Shown here piece by piece: positions 1 to 7,842 of a stretch of 64,000 nucleotides of DNA (position 1 is its first letter; each line of letters opens with the position of its first letter). Under the pieces are notes generated by a model. That model had not been told where the DNA came from. It ran no database searches and was given only the letters and a program-made list of their open reading frames with translations. This stretch comes from JAKJEP01 sp964580995. Lineage in GTDB: Bacteria; Planctomycetota; Phycisphaerae; Sedimentisphaerales; SM23-30. The stretch covers positions 1-64,000 of the forward strand of contig CAZOMV010000011.1 in NCBI GenBank assembly GCA_964580995.1. Reading direction: 5' to 3'. The translations under genes were made by a program, and so were the position numbers.

Positions 1-34
1 TAAAATTTCATCGCCGTCGGCGATCCCTCCTGTC

Positions 35-54
35 ATTCCCGCGCAGGCGGGAAT
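35..54. repeat. REP-like palindrome
   Basis: A perfect 8-bp inverted repeat (ATTCCCGC / GCGGGAAT) with a 4-base loop, inside the phrase TCATTCCCGCGCAGGCGGGA. This short palindrome type is dispersed in many bacterial genomes as an intergenic repeat. Only this copy is seen here, so calling it a family member is inference. Confidence 0.55.
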
Positions 55-186
55 CCATCTTCTCTTTTATTTTTTTACCTTCTCCTTTTGATCTTTTATT
101 TTCTCTTCCCAGCCCCGCCATCCTATCCCAGCCCCGCACGTCAGTAAGGGGGCCGATTACCCCGTTACCAATCTTACGCAGCGTGG

Positions 187-213
187 CACCTTCCCACCGC
201 AGGTGGGGAGGTG
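187..213. other. Strong GC-rich stem-loop
   Basis: Twelve-base arms CACCTTCCCACC and GGTGGGGAGGTG pair around a 3-base loop with one wobble position. It lies about 75 bp past the stop of the leftward gene that ends at 290. It could act as a terminator or be a repeat remnant, but no clean T-run follows on either strand. The rest of bases 1-289 shows only C/T-rich low-complexity sequence. Confidence 0.4.
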
Positions 214-289
214 TTCTTCTCGGCAGGGCTTCTCTTTCTCTTGCTCTTTTTGCCTTTTACTTTGTCATTTTTGCTATTTTATTTTTGTT

Positions 290-850
290 TTATTGTTTTT
301 TCAATAAGTGATTAAAATACTCTATGATCTGAAATCCGGCATATTGATCACGTTGCCAGTATTGATTTCTATAATAACAATTCCAATAACTCATAACTCT
401 GCGCTTATTGGTTTCATAAAAACAAGGATTTTCATGGAGAAATTCCCTGTAACTATCACCGTCAATCTCGCCAAGATGACTTTTTATGACTTGTAAAATT
501 TCAAGGACATATTCGCCGACCAACTGAATAACAAATGGAACCACCCAGATATTTTTTGAGGTAATAATGTTTCTCACACACTTTTCGCGGACATGGCCGT
601 CAAAATGCCTCGAATACAGGCTATCCAGTATGTCCGCTTGCGTAGAATTAAAACTAGGTTTTAAATTCAAATTCTCTTCGTCAAGACCAATACGGTATGG
701 AATCTCCAGTCGCTCACCTTTAACCAGTACAGAAAATGGTCTTAGAAAAATAATCTCCGTATTTACATTTATTCTACCAAGAACTTCCGTCACGTCCTTC
801 TCAATACGTAAAGGATAGGCTTTCTTGATAAATTCTATATCATGATTCAT
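290..850 (-). CDS. Hypothetical protein (186 aa)
   Basis: I do not recognise the family. The protein is soluble-looking, with no signal peptide or clear membrane segment, and has an aromatic-rich C-terminal third (many Y, W and F between about residues 140 and 180). The ATG at 850 is preceded only by a weak, distant AAAGGA, so initiation is uncertain. Flanking DNA on the left is intergenic repeat and low-complexity sequence. The gene is AT-richer than its rightward neighbour, which hints at a separate origin. Amino-acid composition and lack of a competing frame support a real gene. Confidence 0.6.
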   Translation of the reverse strand: MNHDIEFIKKAYPLRIEKDVTEVLGRINVNTEIIFLRPFSVLVKGERLEIPYRIGLDEENLNLKPSFNSTQADILDSLYSRHFDGHVREKCVRNIITSKNIWVVPFVIQLVGEYVLEILQVIKSHLGEIDGDSYREFLHENPCFYETNKRRVMSYWNCYYRNQYWQRDQYAGFQIIEYFNHLLKKQ

Positions 851-894
851 TTTTGACTTTTAGAATCCTTTAATCCTTCTACCCTGTTCCCAGT

Positions 895-1110
895 TCAGCC
901 TGCCGGCTGCTCGTCCCTCTGCCCAGCCGCCGTCATCCCGCCGTCTCTCTCAATAACATGAACCCGGATCCAGCGGCACCGGGCGCACCAGCCGATGGTA
1001 TAGCTCCTCCCAGCCGCCGCCAGCCGGATCCCATACTTGCCCCACGGCTCCGTCCAGCCGCATTTCCGGCACCGCACCCGCCACCCCGGCGCCCGCTCTT
1101 CCGCTTTCAT
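895..1110 (-). CDS. Small zinc-ribbon-like protein
   Basis: A 71-aa protein with two CxxC knuckles (C14/C17 and C42/C45) separated by 24 residues, the layout of a zinc ribbon. Tryptophan and arginine are abundant around the knuckles. The ATG at 1110 is chosen because a strong AGGAGGAG lies five bases upstream; an ATG at 1134 with a weaker AAAGGA site is the alternative. The function is unknown; a nucleic-acid-binding or structural metal site is the usual reading of such ribbons. It is not obviously part of the downstream tandem-copy unit, whose last gene ends at 1145. Confidence 0.6.
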   Translation of the reverse strand: MKAEERAPGWRVRCRKCGWTEPWGKYGIRLAAAGRSYTIGWCARCRWIRVHVIERDGGMTAAGQRDEQPAG

Positions 1111-1144
1111 CGACTCCTCCTGTCCTTGGCCCATATAGGTTCCT

Positions 1145-2095
1145 TTATCGGATAATATTCAGCTTTTCCTGCTTGTTCAGCCAGTCATAGCAGTATTGCG
1201 TACGTTTGGTAACACTATCAAATTTCAGGCTCTTGTCTTTCGACGGAAAATCTTCAATCATTTCCTCCAGGGCCAGCATCGCACGTTCCCCATATGTCAT
1301 GTTCCGCCCCGCTCCCGATTCATATCGATTGTCCAGCAGGTATCCTTTCAAATATTCCACCACCTCGGGCTGCCGTACATAAGACAGCTTGTTTAACAAT
1401 GACACCATCTTGAAATTCTCGTCTGGATGAGAGTCAACCAGTTCGATACACCGTTTAATATCATCTTTTTCCCCCATCCTTGCCCGCGCCATCGTAGCGG
1501 CAAATGCCAGCTTATGGCCTTTGGGGGGATCGTTGACCCACGGCTGCAACGGCTCCTTCACTTTGTCGCGAATCTCCGCCAGTTTTTCCAACTGGGGGGT
1601 ATCTTGTGCAACTCCTATCAGCAGGATCGTACGATCGTCATTAGGATCCTCAGCAAATTTTTCATCCAGCAATTTTACCGCAGCCGGTGAAAAGTCCTGG
1701 GATTTGTATCGGAGTAACCAACCCCGAAGAGCACTCTGGAACTTCGTATCTGCATCCGTGTAAGCACCTCTCAACAGTTTGCCGACACCCTCCTGACGCT
1801 CAGCCAAATTGGTACTATAGGTTGTTGCCAAAATTATATACCTATACGCATGGAGCCTGACTTTTGCATCTTTGTCGTTTACGTACTTTTCTGCCGCGGC
1901 TACCACTGCGTATCCATATTTCTCAACCACCGCATTCATGCTCTGACTTATCTCATCATTACGAAGAATCGCTTCCATATCATGGCGGACAACTTCATCT
2001 ACCGAGTCCACGGCGGGAGATGATGTATCTTCGTCCGCATAAGCGAGGTTTACTATAAGTATAACGGCAAACAGTAAATATGGTTTCATTTTCAT
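1145..2095 (-). CDS. Exported HEAT-like repeat protein, tandem copy 3
   Basis: The protein (316 aa) starts with a signal peptide (MKMKPYLLFAVILIVNLAYA, cleaved after AYA) and continues as an all-helical protein with HEAT-like segments (for example KLAFAATMARARMGEKDDI and RQPEVVEYLKGYLLD). No catalytic motif is visible. It is the third and last of three consecutive paralogues on this strand, separated from the one before by 15 bp carrying the same leader (ACAGGTGTTATT) before each ATG. The last ~50 codons are almost identical in DNA to the other two copies, whereas the middle differs. The function is unknown; a periplasmic scaffold or binding role is a guess from the fold type. Confidence 0.8.
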   Translation of the reverse strand: MKMKPYLLFAVILIVNLAYADEDTSSPAVDSVDEVVRHDMEAILRNDEISQSMNAVVEKYGYAVVAAAEKYVNDKDAKVRLHAYRYIILATTYSTNLAERQEGVGKLLRGAYTDADTKFQSALRGWLLRYKSQDFSPAAVKLLDEKFAEDPNDDRTILLIGVAQDTPQLEKLAEIRDKVKEPLQPWVNDPPKGHKLAFAATMARARMGEKDDIKRCIELVDSHPDENFKMVSLLNKLSYVRQPEVVEYLKGYLLDNRYESGAGRNMTYGERAMLALEEMIEDFPSKDKSLKFDSVTKRTQYCYDWLNKQEKLNIIR

Positions 2096-2110
2096 AATAA
2101 CACCTGTCTT

Positions 2111-3058
2111 TTATCGGATAATATTCAGCTTTTCCTGCTTGTTCAGCCATTCATAGCAGTATTGCGTACGTTTGGTAACACTATCAAATTTCAGGCTCTT
2201 GTCTTTCGACGGAAAATCTTCAATCATTTCCTCCAGGGCCAGCATCGCACGTTCCCCATATGTCAAATTCACTTCCCCTCCCGATTCATATCGATTGTCC
2301 AGCAGATATCCTTTCAGATACTCCACCACCTCGGGTTGTCGAACATAAGAAAGCTTATTTTTACATAATATCAATTTCAAGTTCTCATCTGGGTAAGAAT
2401 TAACCAGTTCGATACACCGTTTAATATCATCTTTTTCCCCCATTCTGGCCCGCGCCAGCAGGGCGGCAAATGCTAACTTATGGCTCTTTTTAGGACAGTT
2501 CCATAGCTGCAATGGCTCCTTCACTTTGTCGCGAATCTCCGCCAACCTTTCCAACTGGGAGGTATCTCCAGCAACTCCTATCAGCAGGATCGTGTAATAA
2601 TCAGGCTTCTCGGCAAACTTTTCACCCAGTATTTTTACCGTAGCCGGTGAAAAGTCCTGGGATCTATCCTGGGATCTATATTTAAGCAACCAGTCCAATG
2701 AAACATCGTCACGCTTGTTATCCGTATAAGCGGCTTTCAACAACTTACCGACACCCTCCTGACGCTCAGCCAAATTGGTACTATGTGATGTTGCCACATT
2801 TATATATAAATAGGCAGATCTCCTAACGGTTTCATTTTCATCGTTCGTGAACTCTTCTGCCGCGGCTACCACCGCGTATCCATACTTTTCAACAACCCTA
2901 CCAACATCTTGATTTGCCTCGTCATTGCGAAGCGCTTCCATATCACGGCGAACTGCGGCAGTTACCGAGTCCACGGGGGGTGATGATATATCCTCGTCCG
3001 CATAAGCGAGGTTTACTATAAGTATAACGGCAAACAGCAAATATGGTTTCACTTTCAT
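2111..3058 (-). CDS. Exported HEAT-like repeat protein, tandem copy 2
   Basis: Second copy (315 aa) of the tandem paralogue set, with signal peptide, helical repeat body and the shared C-terminus ending EKLNIIR. Compared with its neighbours it carries a duplicated RSQD (KYRSQDRSQDFSPA), visible in DNA as a 12-bp tandem duplication around 2656-2680, so slippage has altered this copy without breaking the frame. It sits 15 bp from the genes on both sides, so the three are probably co-transcribed. The function is unknown. Confidence 0.8.
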   Translation of the reverse strand: MKVKPYLLFAVILIVNLAYADEDISSPPVDSVTAAVRRDMEALRNDEANQDVGRVVEKYGYAVVAAAEEFTNDENETVRRSAYLYINVATSHSTNLAERQEGVGKLLKAAYTDNKRDDVSLDWLLKYRSQDRSQDFSPATVKILGEKFAEKPDYYTILLIGVAGDTSQLERLAEIRDKVKEPLQLWNCPKKSHKLAFAALLARARMGEKDDIKRCIELVNSYPDENLKLILCKNKLSYVRQPEVVEYLKGYLLDNRYESGGEVNLTYGERAMLALEEMIEDFPSKDKSLKFDSVTKRTQYCYEWLNKQEKLNIIR

Positions 3059-3073
3059 AATAACACCTGTCTT

Positions 3074-4012
3074 TTACCGGATAATATTCAGCTTTTCCTG
3101 CTTGTTCAGCCATTCATAGCAGTATTGCGTACGTTTGGTAACACTATCAAATTTCAGGCTCTTGTCTTTCGACGGAAAATCTTCAATCATTTCCTCCAGG
3201 GCCAGCATCGCACGTTCCCCATATGTCATGTTCCGCCCCGCTCCCGATTCATATCGATTGTCCAGCAGGTATCCTTTCAAATATTCCACCACCTCGGGCT
3301 GCCGAACATAAGAAAGCTTTTTTAACAATACTATCAATTTCTTGTTTTCATTTGGGTAAGAATTAACTAGCTCGATACACCGTTTAATATCATCTTTTTC
3401 CCCCATTCTCGCCCGTGCCATCAGGGCGGCAAATGCTAACTTCTGGTCTTTCTCTTGGGGAGCCTTCCACGGCTGCAATGGCTCCTTCACTTTGTCGCGA
3501 ATCTCTGCCAGCTTTTCCAACTGGGAGGTGTCTTGCGCAACTCCTACCAGCAAAATCGTGTGATCATCAGGATTCTCAGCAAATTTTTCACCCAGTAATT
3601 TTACCGCAGCCGGCGAAAAATCCTGGGATCTATATTTGAGTAACCAGCTCAATAAAGTAGCCCCACACTCGGTATCCGTGTAAGCGGCTCTCAACAGTTT
3701 GTCGACACCATCCTGACGCTCGGCCAGATTGGTACTACGTGTTGTTGCCACATCTATATACCTATACGCAGTCGACCTAACGTCTTTATTTTCGTCGTTT
3801 GAGTACTCTTCTGCCACGGCCACCACCGCGTATCCATATTTCTCAACAACCGCACCAACATCCTGATTTCCCCTGTCATTGCGCATCGCTTCTATATTAC
3901 GGCGAACTACGGCGGTTACCGAATCTACGGGGAGAGAAGATGCATCTTCGCCAGCATAAGCGAGATTCACCATGAGTAAAACGACAAACAGTAAATATGA
4001 TTTTACTTTCAT
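3074..4012 (-). CDS. Exported HEAT-like repeat protein, tandem copy 1
   Basis: First gene of the three-copy unit (312 aa). It has a signal peptide ending in AYAG, then helical repeats, and shares the C-terminal block with copies 2 and 3. Upstream, 4013-4763 is a long AT-rich non-coding stretch that must contain the promoter for the unit. As for the others, no enzymatic motif is seen and the role is unknown. Retention of three intact frames suggests that dosage or divergence of the variable middle (residues about 25-170) is useful. Confidence 0.8.
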   Translation of the reverse strand: MKVKSYLLFVVLLMVNLAYAGEDASSLPVDSVTAVVRRNIEAMRNDRGNQDVGAVVEKYGYAVVAVAEEYSNDENKDVRSTAYRYIDVATTRSTNLAERQDGVDKLLRAAYTDTECGATLLSWLLKYRSQDFSPAAVKLLGEKFAENPDDHTILLVGVAQDTSQLEKLAEIRDKVKEPLQPWKAPQEKDQKLAFAALMARARMGEKDDIKRCIELVNSYPNENKKLIVLLKKLSYVRQPEVVEYLKGYLLDNRYESGAGRNMTYGERAMLALEEMIEDFPSKDKSLKFDSVTKRTQYCYEWLNKQEKLNIIR

Positions 4013-4763
4013 AATAACACTTGTCCTTTACCTTTCACCCATAACTATTTTCACCTACCTCTTTTTTTGACGGAACCGCCAAAGGCAATCCCTTGCCATC
4101 TTTTTTTTGCATGAACACCGCACATCTCCGATTTTGACCTGAATTTTCCTACAATTTCTTCCCCTTGTCAATTCATTAAATTTTTAGCCACCCCTTTATG
4201 CTTGCTGCCCTCAGCCGTAATCCCATCTTGGAGCCGCCCGGGGGGCGTGTGGATGTATCGCAGGAAAGCCCCCAGCCGAATCCTCTTCACGGGGGGAAAC
4301 CGGCATTCCATGCTCTCCGAGCTGGAAACATTCCCCCAACCAACCGTTCCACCCCTCCGACCTTGAGGCGGTGTGGCCAGCCGTATTCCTCATTCCCGAC
4401 ATTTTTTTGCTGTTAATCTGGGCAATCTTTTTTTCTAAAAAAATTCTCTCTTCACCGATAACTGATATATTGTCACGTGTAATAATCGTTCACTTTTACC
4501 TATGTTTTGCCCCACTTTTATATCACTTTAACACGCTTTTATATCACTTTCTTCATCTTTTGTTATACTTTATTCAACATTTACCAACTCAACCTAACCG
4601 TTACAAATTACCAAATTTCTTACCCAGAATACCAAAATTATTACCCAACCGTTACAATCATTATAATCCCTACTATATTATCGGACTATACATTTCAACG
4701 CAAAATAAAGACTTACATCAATTTCCCCAAAAATAAAATAAAGACTTACATCAATTTCTAAAA
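4013..4763. other. Long intergenic stretch, no supported gene
   Basis: About 750 bp between the tandem exported-protein genes and the insertion sequence. Its left and right parts are AT-rich, with repeated short phrases such as CTTTTATATCACTTT (twice, near 4515-4550) and AACCGTTACAA (twice, near 4598-4655). A GC-rich island spans about 4195-4400. Open frames across it are low-complexity and have no recognisable start signals or family features. Confidence 0.6.
4702..4758. repeat. 24-bp direct repeat pair beside the IS
   Basis: Two exact copies of AAAATAAAGACTTACATCAATTTC lie at 4702-4725 and 4735-4758, 9 bp apart, and end five bases before the left inverted repeat of the insertion sequence. 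They may be a local slippage product or part of the insertion target. Confidence 0.7.
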
Positions 4764-5791
4764 ACCTGAATTTCGTTTAAGCACATAAGGAAAGTAGATC
4801 GTTTTGGCATTCAGAGCGATCCCAATGGATCGACGGTTTTTGGGGCAACCGGGTATAGGCAATCAGGCCGGATAACAGATGGACCAGGAAATTCGTCGGG
4901 CTGCGATGCCGGGAATGTTCGATCATACAAACATTTTTCAACGTATCATTGACCGTCTCTATCAAAGATCGCTTTCGTAACAGAATCTTATCTTTCCATT
5001 CCATCAGGTGCGATTTCATATGGTTTCGTATATGAGTAACCAGTTTCAATCCTCGTTGCAGTAGCTTCTCAAATAACGTTCGGCTGATATAACCCTTGTC
5101 GCCAAAAAGCTTTCCTAAAATTCCCTGGGTCATGGCATCCACCGGCTCCCGGTCATCCACATTGCCAGCGGTCAAACGACAGGCTAACAATCCGCCCACT
5201 TCATGGATCACCAGATGCAGTTTGAAGCCATAAAACCATCCCATGGTTGTCTTGCCGATTTGCGCGATCCCCTCGAACACCCGATGCCGCTTGATGCGTT
5301 TGTTGTGACAGACCTTCAGAGCCGTGCTATCCACAAAAGAGATCCCGGTAGGCCGATCCATACCGCAAAACTGCAAGTAAGCAAATAACGGCATCGCCGC
5401 CCGGGGCATCAAACGAACAAATCGTTCATAACTGAGGAGAGCCGGAAATTCCGAGCGATGATGGTTGCGCAGATAGTGGTAGTAAGCCTTAACATTTCGA
5501 TAACCACTTATCTGGAATGCAATTAAGATAGTCATGATCTCACTCATACTCAACTGGCTCTTACGTCTTCTTTGAATCCTTCGGTCCTGGAGTAATTGTT
5601 TTTGATAAATCGGCTGAAACTTTTTCTAAAAATCGTCGATATCTACAAATAGTTCTGTAAAATCCATAAAGACCTCCTTGTCTTCTATAAGGGTATTGTT
5701 GAACCTACCTTATATATCGGCGGTGAGGTCTTTTTTTATGGCATAATCAAAAATTCCTTCTATGGTCCAATTCCTTAAACGAAATTCAGGT
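4764..5791. mobile_element. IS982-family insertion sequence (1028 bp)
   Basis: Perfect 18-bp terminal inverted repeats: ACCTGAATTTCGTTTAAG at 4764-4781 and its reverse complement at 5774-5791; one more outer base also pairs. They enclose one leftward transposase frame whose stop codon lies inside the left repeat. Size and repeat length fit the IS982 family. No clear target-site duplication is visible in the flanks. The transposase frame is interrupted early, see the pseudogene entry. Confidence 0.85.
4777..5667 (-). pseudogene. IS982-family transposase, interrupted by amber stop
   Basis: The DDE-type transposase is recognisable from FVDSTALKVCHNKR (first D), FGDKGYIS (second D) and the RSLIETVNDTLKN region (E). 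A strong AAGGAGGT site stands before an ATG at 5667 that begins MDFTELFVDIDDF and then meets TAG at 5626-5628. The same frame continues KKFQPIYQKQLL and on to 4777, giving a 296-codon protein of normal family length if the TAG were read. An internal TTG or ATG near 5553 could give a 258-aa N-truncated product lacking the N-terminal helical part. Loss of function by nonsense mutation is the simplest reading; suppression or internal start cannot be excluded. Confidence 0.8.
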
Positions 5792-5812
5792 TAATACATA
5801 CCACACTTAATT

Positions 5813-7108
5813 TTATTGCAATGCCTGGTCGATGTCCGCGATAATATCGTCGAGATTTTCGATGCCGACGGCGACGCGGATGAATTCCGGGGTTACACCT
5901 GCATCCCGCTGGGCCTGCTCGCTCATCTGCCGGTGGCTGGTGCTGCCGGGATGGAGAACCAGCGTTTTGGCATCACCGACATTGGCCAGGTGGCTGCACA
6001 GCTTCACGGAATTGATGAACTTCTCGCCGGCGGCCAGGCCGCCTTTAATGCCAAAGCCCAGCACCGCGCCAAACCCGCCCTTGAGGTATTTCTTTGCGTT
6101 GGCATAGGTCACATGATCTTCCAGGCCCGCATACTGCACCCACGCCACCTTTTTATGCTTTTTGAGGTATTTTGCCAGCGTCAGGGCATTGCTGCAATGG
6201 CGTTCCATCCGCAGCGGCAGCGTCTCCAGCCCCAGCAGGAACTGGAACGCGTTAAACGGGCTGGGACACAGCCCGATATTCCGCATCCCCTGCACCCGTG
6301 CTCGGATAATAAAAGCGATATTGCCCATATCGGGAAAATCGCCGAAGGTATCCCAGAATTTGAGGCCATGATAACTGTCATCGGGCGTAGTGAAGGCGGG
6401 GAATTTGCCGTTGGACCAGTCAAACGAGCCGCCATCGACGATAATCCCGCCGATGGAGGTTCCATGTCCACCAATCCATTTTGTACACGAGTGCACCACG
6501 ATATCCGCCCCGTACTTCAGCGGCTGGCAGATAATCGGCGCAAAGGTATTATCAACAATCAGCGGCACACCCTTACTGTGGGCCGCCTTGGCGATCCCCG
6601 CCAGATCAGGCACATCGCAGCGAGGATTGCCGATGGATTCCAGATACACGGCTTTGGTATTGTCCCGGATGGCGGCGGAAATTTTTTTCGCTGTCGGCTC
6701 CGTGACAAAGGTGGTTTCAATGCCGATATCCGGCAGGGTATAACGAAACAGGGTATCGGTGCCGCCATAAAGCGAGGAGGAGGAGACAATATGATCGCCC
6801 GCTCGAGCGATGTTATGAATGGCCAGGAAAATAGCCGCCATGCCGCTGGAGGTGCCCAGCGCCCCCGTGCCGCCTTCCAGGGCCGCCACCCGTTTTTCCC
6901 AGACATCGGTGGTCGGATTCATCAAGCGGGTATAGATATTGCCGAATTCTTTCAGATTAAAGAGATTGCCGGCGTGCTCGGCGTCTTTAAAGACATAACT
7001 GGTAGTTTGATAGATCGGCACCGCCCTAGCCCCGGTAACCGGATCCGCCTGCTGACCGGCATGAATCGCCAGTGTTTCTATCTTCGCTTGATTTTTCGAT
7101 TTCGCCAT
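5813..7108 (-). CDS. metY: O-acetylhomoserine sulfhydrylase (PLP-dependent)
   Basis: The 431-aa protein belongs to the Cys/Met-metabolism PLP family and matches the O-acetylhomoserine (thiol)-lyase branch that makes homocysteine from O-acetylhomoserine and sulfide in the cytosol. Supporting motifs are the N-terminal IHAGQ and YQTTSYVF, the IYTRLMNPT segment, VDNTFA before the cofactor lysine, and the PLP-binding lysine in HSCTKWIGGHG (residue 210). The ATG at 7108 is preceded by AGGAG at good distance; an in-frame TTG at 7126 is less likely. It lies 28 bp after the Rrf2 regulator on the same strand and is probably in one operon with it, which suggests control by cysteine or Fe-S status. Length is typical for the family. 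Confidence 0.93.
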   Translation of the reverse strand: MAKSKNQAKIETLAIHAGQQADPVTGARAVPIYQTTSYVFKDAEHAGNLFNLKEFGNIYTRLMNPTTDVWEKRVAALEGGTGALGTSSGMAAIFLAIHNIARAGDHIVSSSSLYGGTDTLFRYTLPDIGIETTFVTEPTAKKISAAIRDNTKAVYLESIGNPRCDVPDLAGIAKAAHSKGVPLIVDNTFAPIICQPLKYGADIVVHSCTKWIGGHGTSIGGIIVDGGSFDWSNGKFPAFTTPDDSYHGLKFWDTFGDFPDMGNIAFIIRARVQGMRNIGLCPSPFNAFQFLLGLETLPLRMERHCSNALTLAKYLKKHKKVAWVQYAGLEDHVTYANAKKYLKGGFGAVLGFGIKGGLAAGEKFINSVKLCSHLANVGDAKTLVLHPGSTSHRQMSEQAQRDAGVTPEFIRVAVGIENLDDIIADIDQALQ

Positions 7109-7136
7109 TCTTATACTCCTGTTCAATTCAATTTGT

Positions 7137-7568
7137 TTAGACTTCTGCTAACCATTTTTCCTGCTCCTGAATCTCCATTTTTGCCAGTCTCTCCAGGCTC
7201 CAGGATTGTAATACTTTCCGGATGGCTTCAGACATCTCCACCCAAACTTTCCGCGTACTGCAAAATTCATATCGGATGCAGGGACCACCCTGGCAATCAA
7301 TCGGATCGGTCGCTTTATCGAGCAGGCGGTATATGTCCCATACGGTAATTTCGCCCGCAGGCCGCGCGATCCGATATCCGCCCACAGAACCTCGAGCCGA
7401 CTCAATCAATCCGCCGTTTTTCAGGGCCGTTATCATCTGCTCCAGATATTTTGGCGAAATCGCCTGTTTTCGGGCCAGCTCACCCAATGCGATAGGCTTA
7501 TTAGTCGGCTGTTTCGCCAACTCCACCATCGCCCGAACACCATACCGTACTCTGGTCGATAATTTCAT
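7137..7568 (-). CDS. Rrf2-family regulator, IscR/CymR-like
   Basis: The protein (143 aa) has the winged helix of the Rrf2 family at residues 1-80 (KLSTRVRYGVRAMVELA, then the recognition part ISPKYLEQMITALKNGGLI and wing RGSVGGYRIARP). Three cysteines at 92, 97 and 103 fall almost where IscR binds its [2Fe-2S] cluster (there 92, 98, 104), so an Fe-S-sensing form is plausible, although CymR-type regulators lacking a cluster also control cysteine metabolism. Position directly upstream of metY supports a role in sulfur amino-acid supply. It has its own consensus promoter; the ATG follows AAGAGGTAGT. Specific target and ligand are inferred. Confidence 0.88.
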   Translation of the reverse strand: MKLSTRVRYGVRAMVELAKQPTNKPIALGELARKQAISPKYLEQMITALKNGGLIESARGSVGGYRIARPAGEITVWDIYRLLDKATDPIDCQGGPCIRYEFCSTRKVWVEMSEAIRKVLQSWSLERLAKMEIQEQEKWLAEV

Positions 7569-7600
7569 ACTACCTCTTAATTCACACCATTTCAGTAGGT

Positions 7601-7628
7601 ATTATAGCACCCACGCCGCCCCTGTCAA
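7601..7628 (-). promoter_or_regulatory. Consensus sigma-70 promoter for Rrf2-metY
   Basis: On the minus strand TTGACA (7628-7623) and TATAAT (7606-7601) match both hexamers exactly with a 16-bp spacer. The expected start site is near 7594, giving a leader of about 25 nt before the ATG at 7568. The bases after the -10 (ACCTACTGAAATGGTG) are where an Rrf2 autorepressor would sit, but no clear dyad is visible. Confidence 0.8.
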
Positions 7629-7842
7629 TCCCCCAACTGTTTTTTCTATAAAAGTATCATTTTTGAGGGGAAATTTTTCACGATCAGCCTGCCAGTTCGG
7701 ATTTATCTGCATGACAAATACTCCCCTGACCGATACAATGCGTATCAATATGAAATAAGGTGTTGAGTTTAAAATCCTTATATGCAGGAGCTGATGCTCG
7801 CTGAAAATCTAAGGAAAGGCTATCAATCACAGGAGCGAAAAA

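Noticed and set aside
4211..4402. 63-codon minus-strand frame in the GC-rich island
   Set aside because: No ribosome site or family features; could be a decayed gene fragment but cannot be supported.
4371..4736. 121-codon frame in the AT-rich gap
   Set aside because: Low-complexity Leu/Tyr/Pro-rich translation of repeated AT-rich phrases, no ribosome site.
4751..5800. Target-site duplication flanking the insertion sequence
   Set aside because: The bases beside the two inverted repeats do not match beyond what A/T-rich sequence gives by chance.
5816..7348. 510-codon open frame on the plus strand
   Set aside because: It lies antisense to metY and the Rrf2 gene, has no recognisable motifs and follows from their codon composition.
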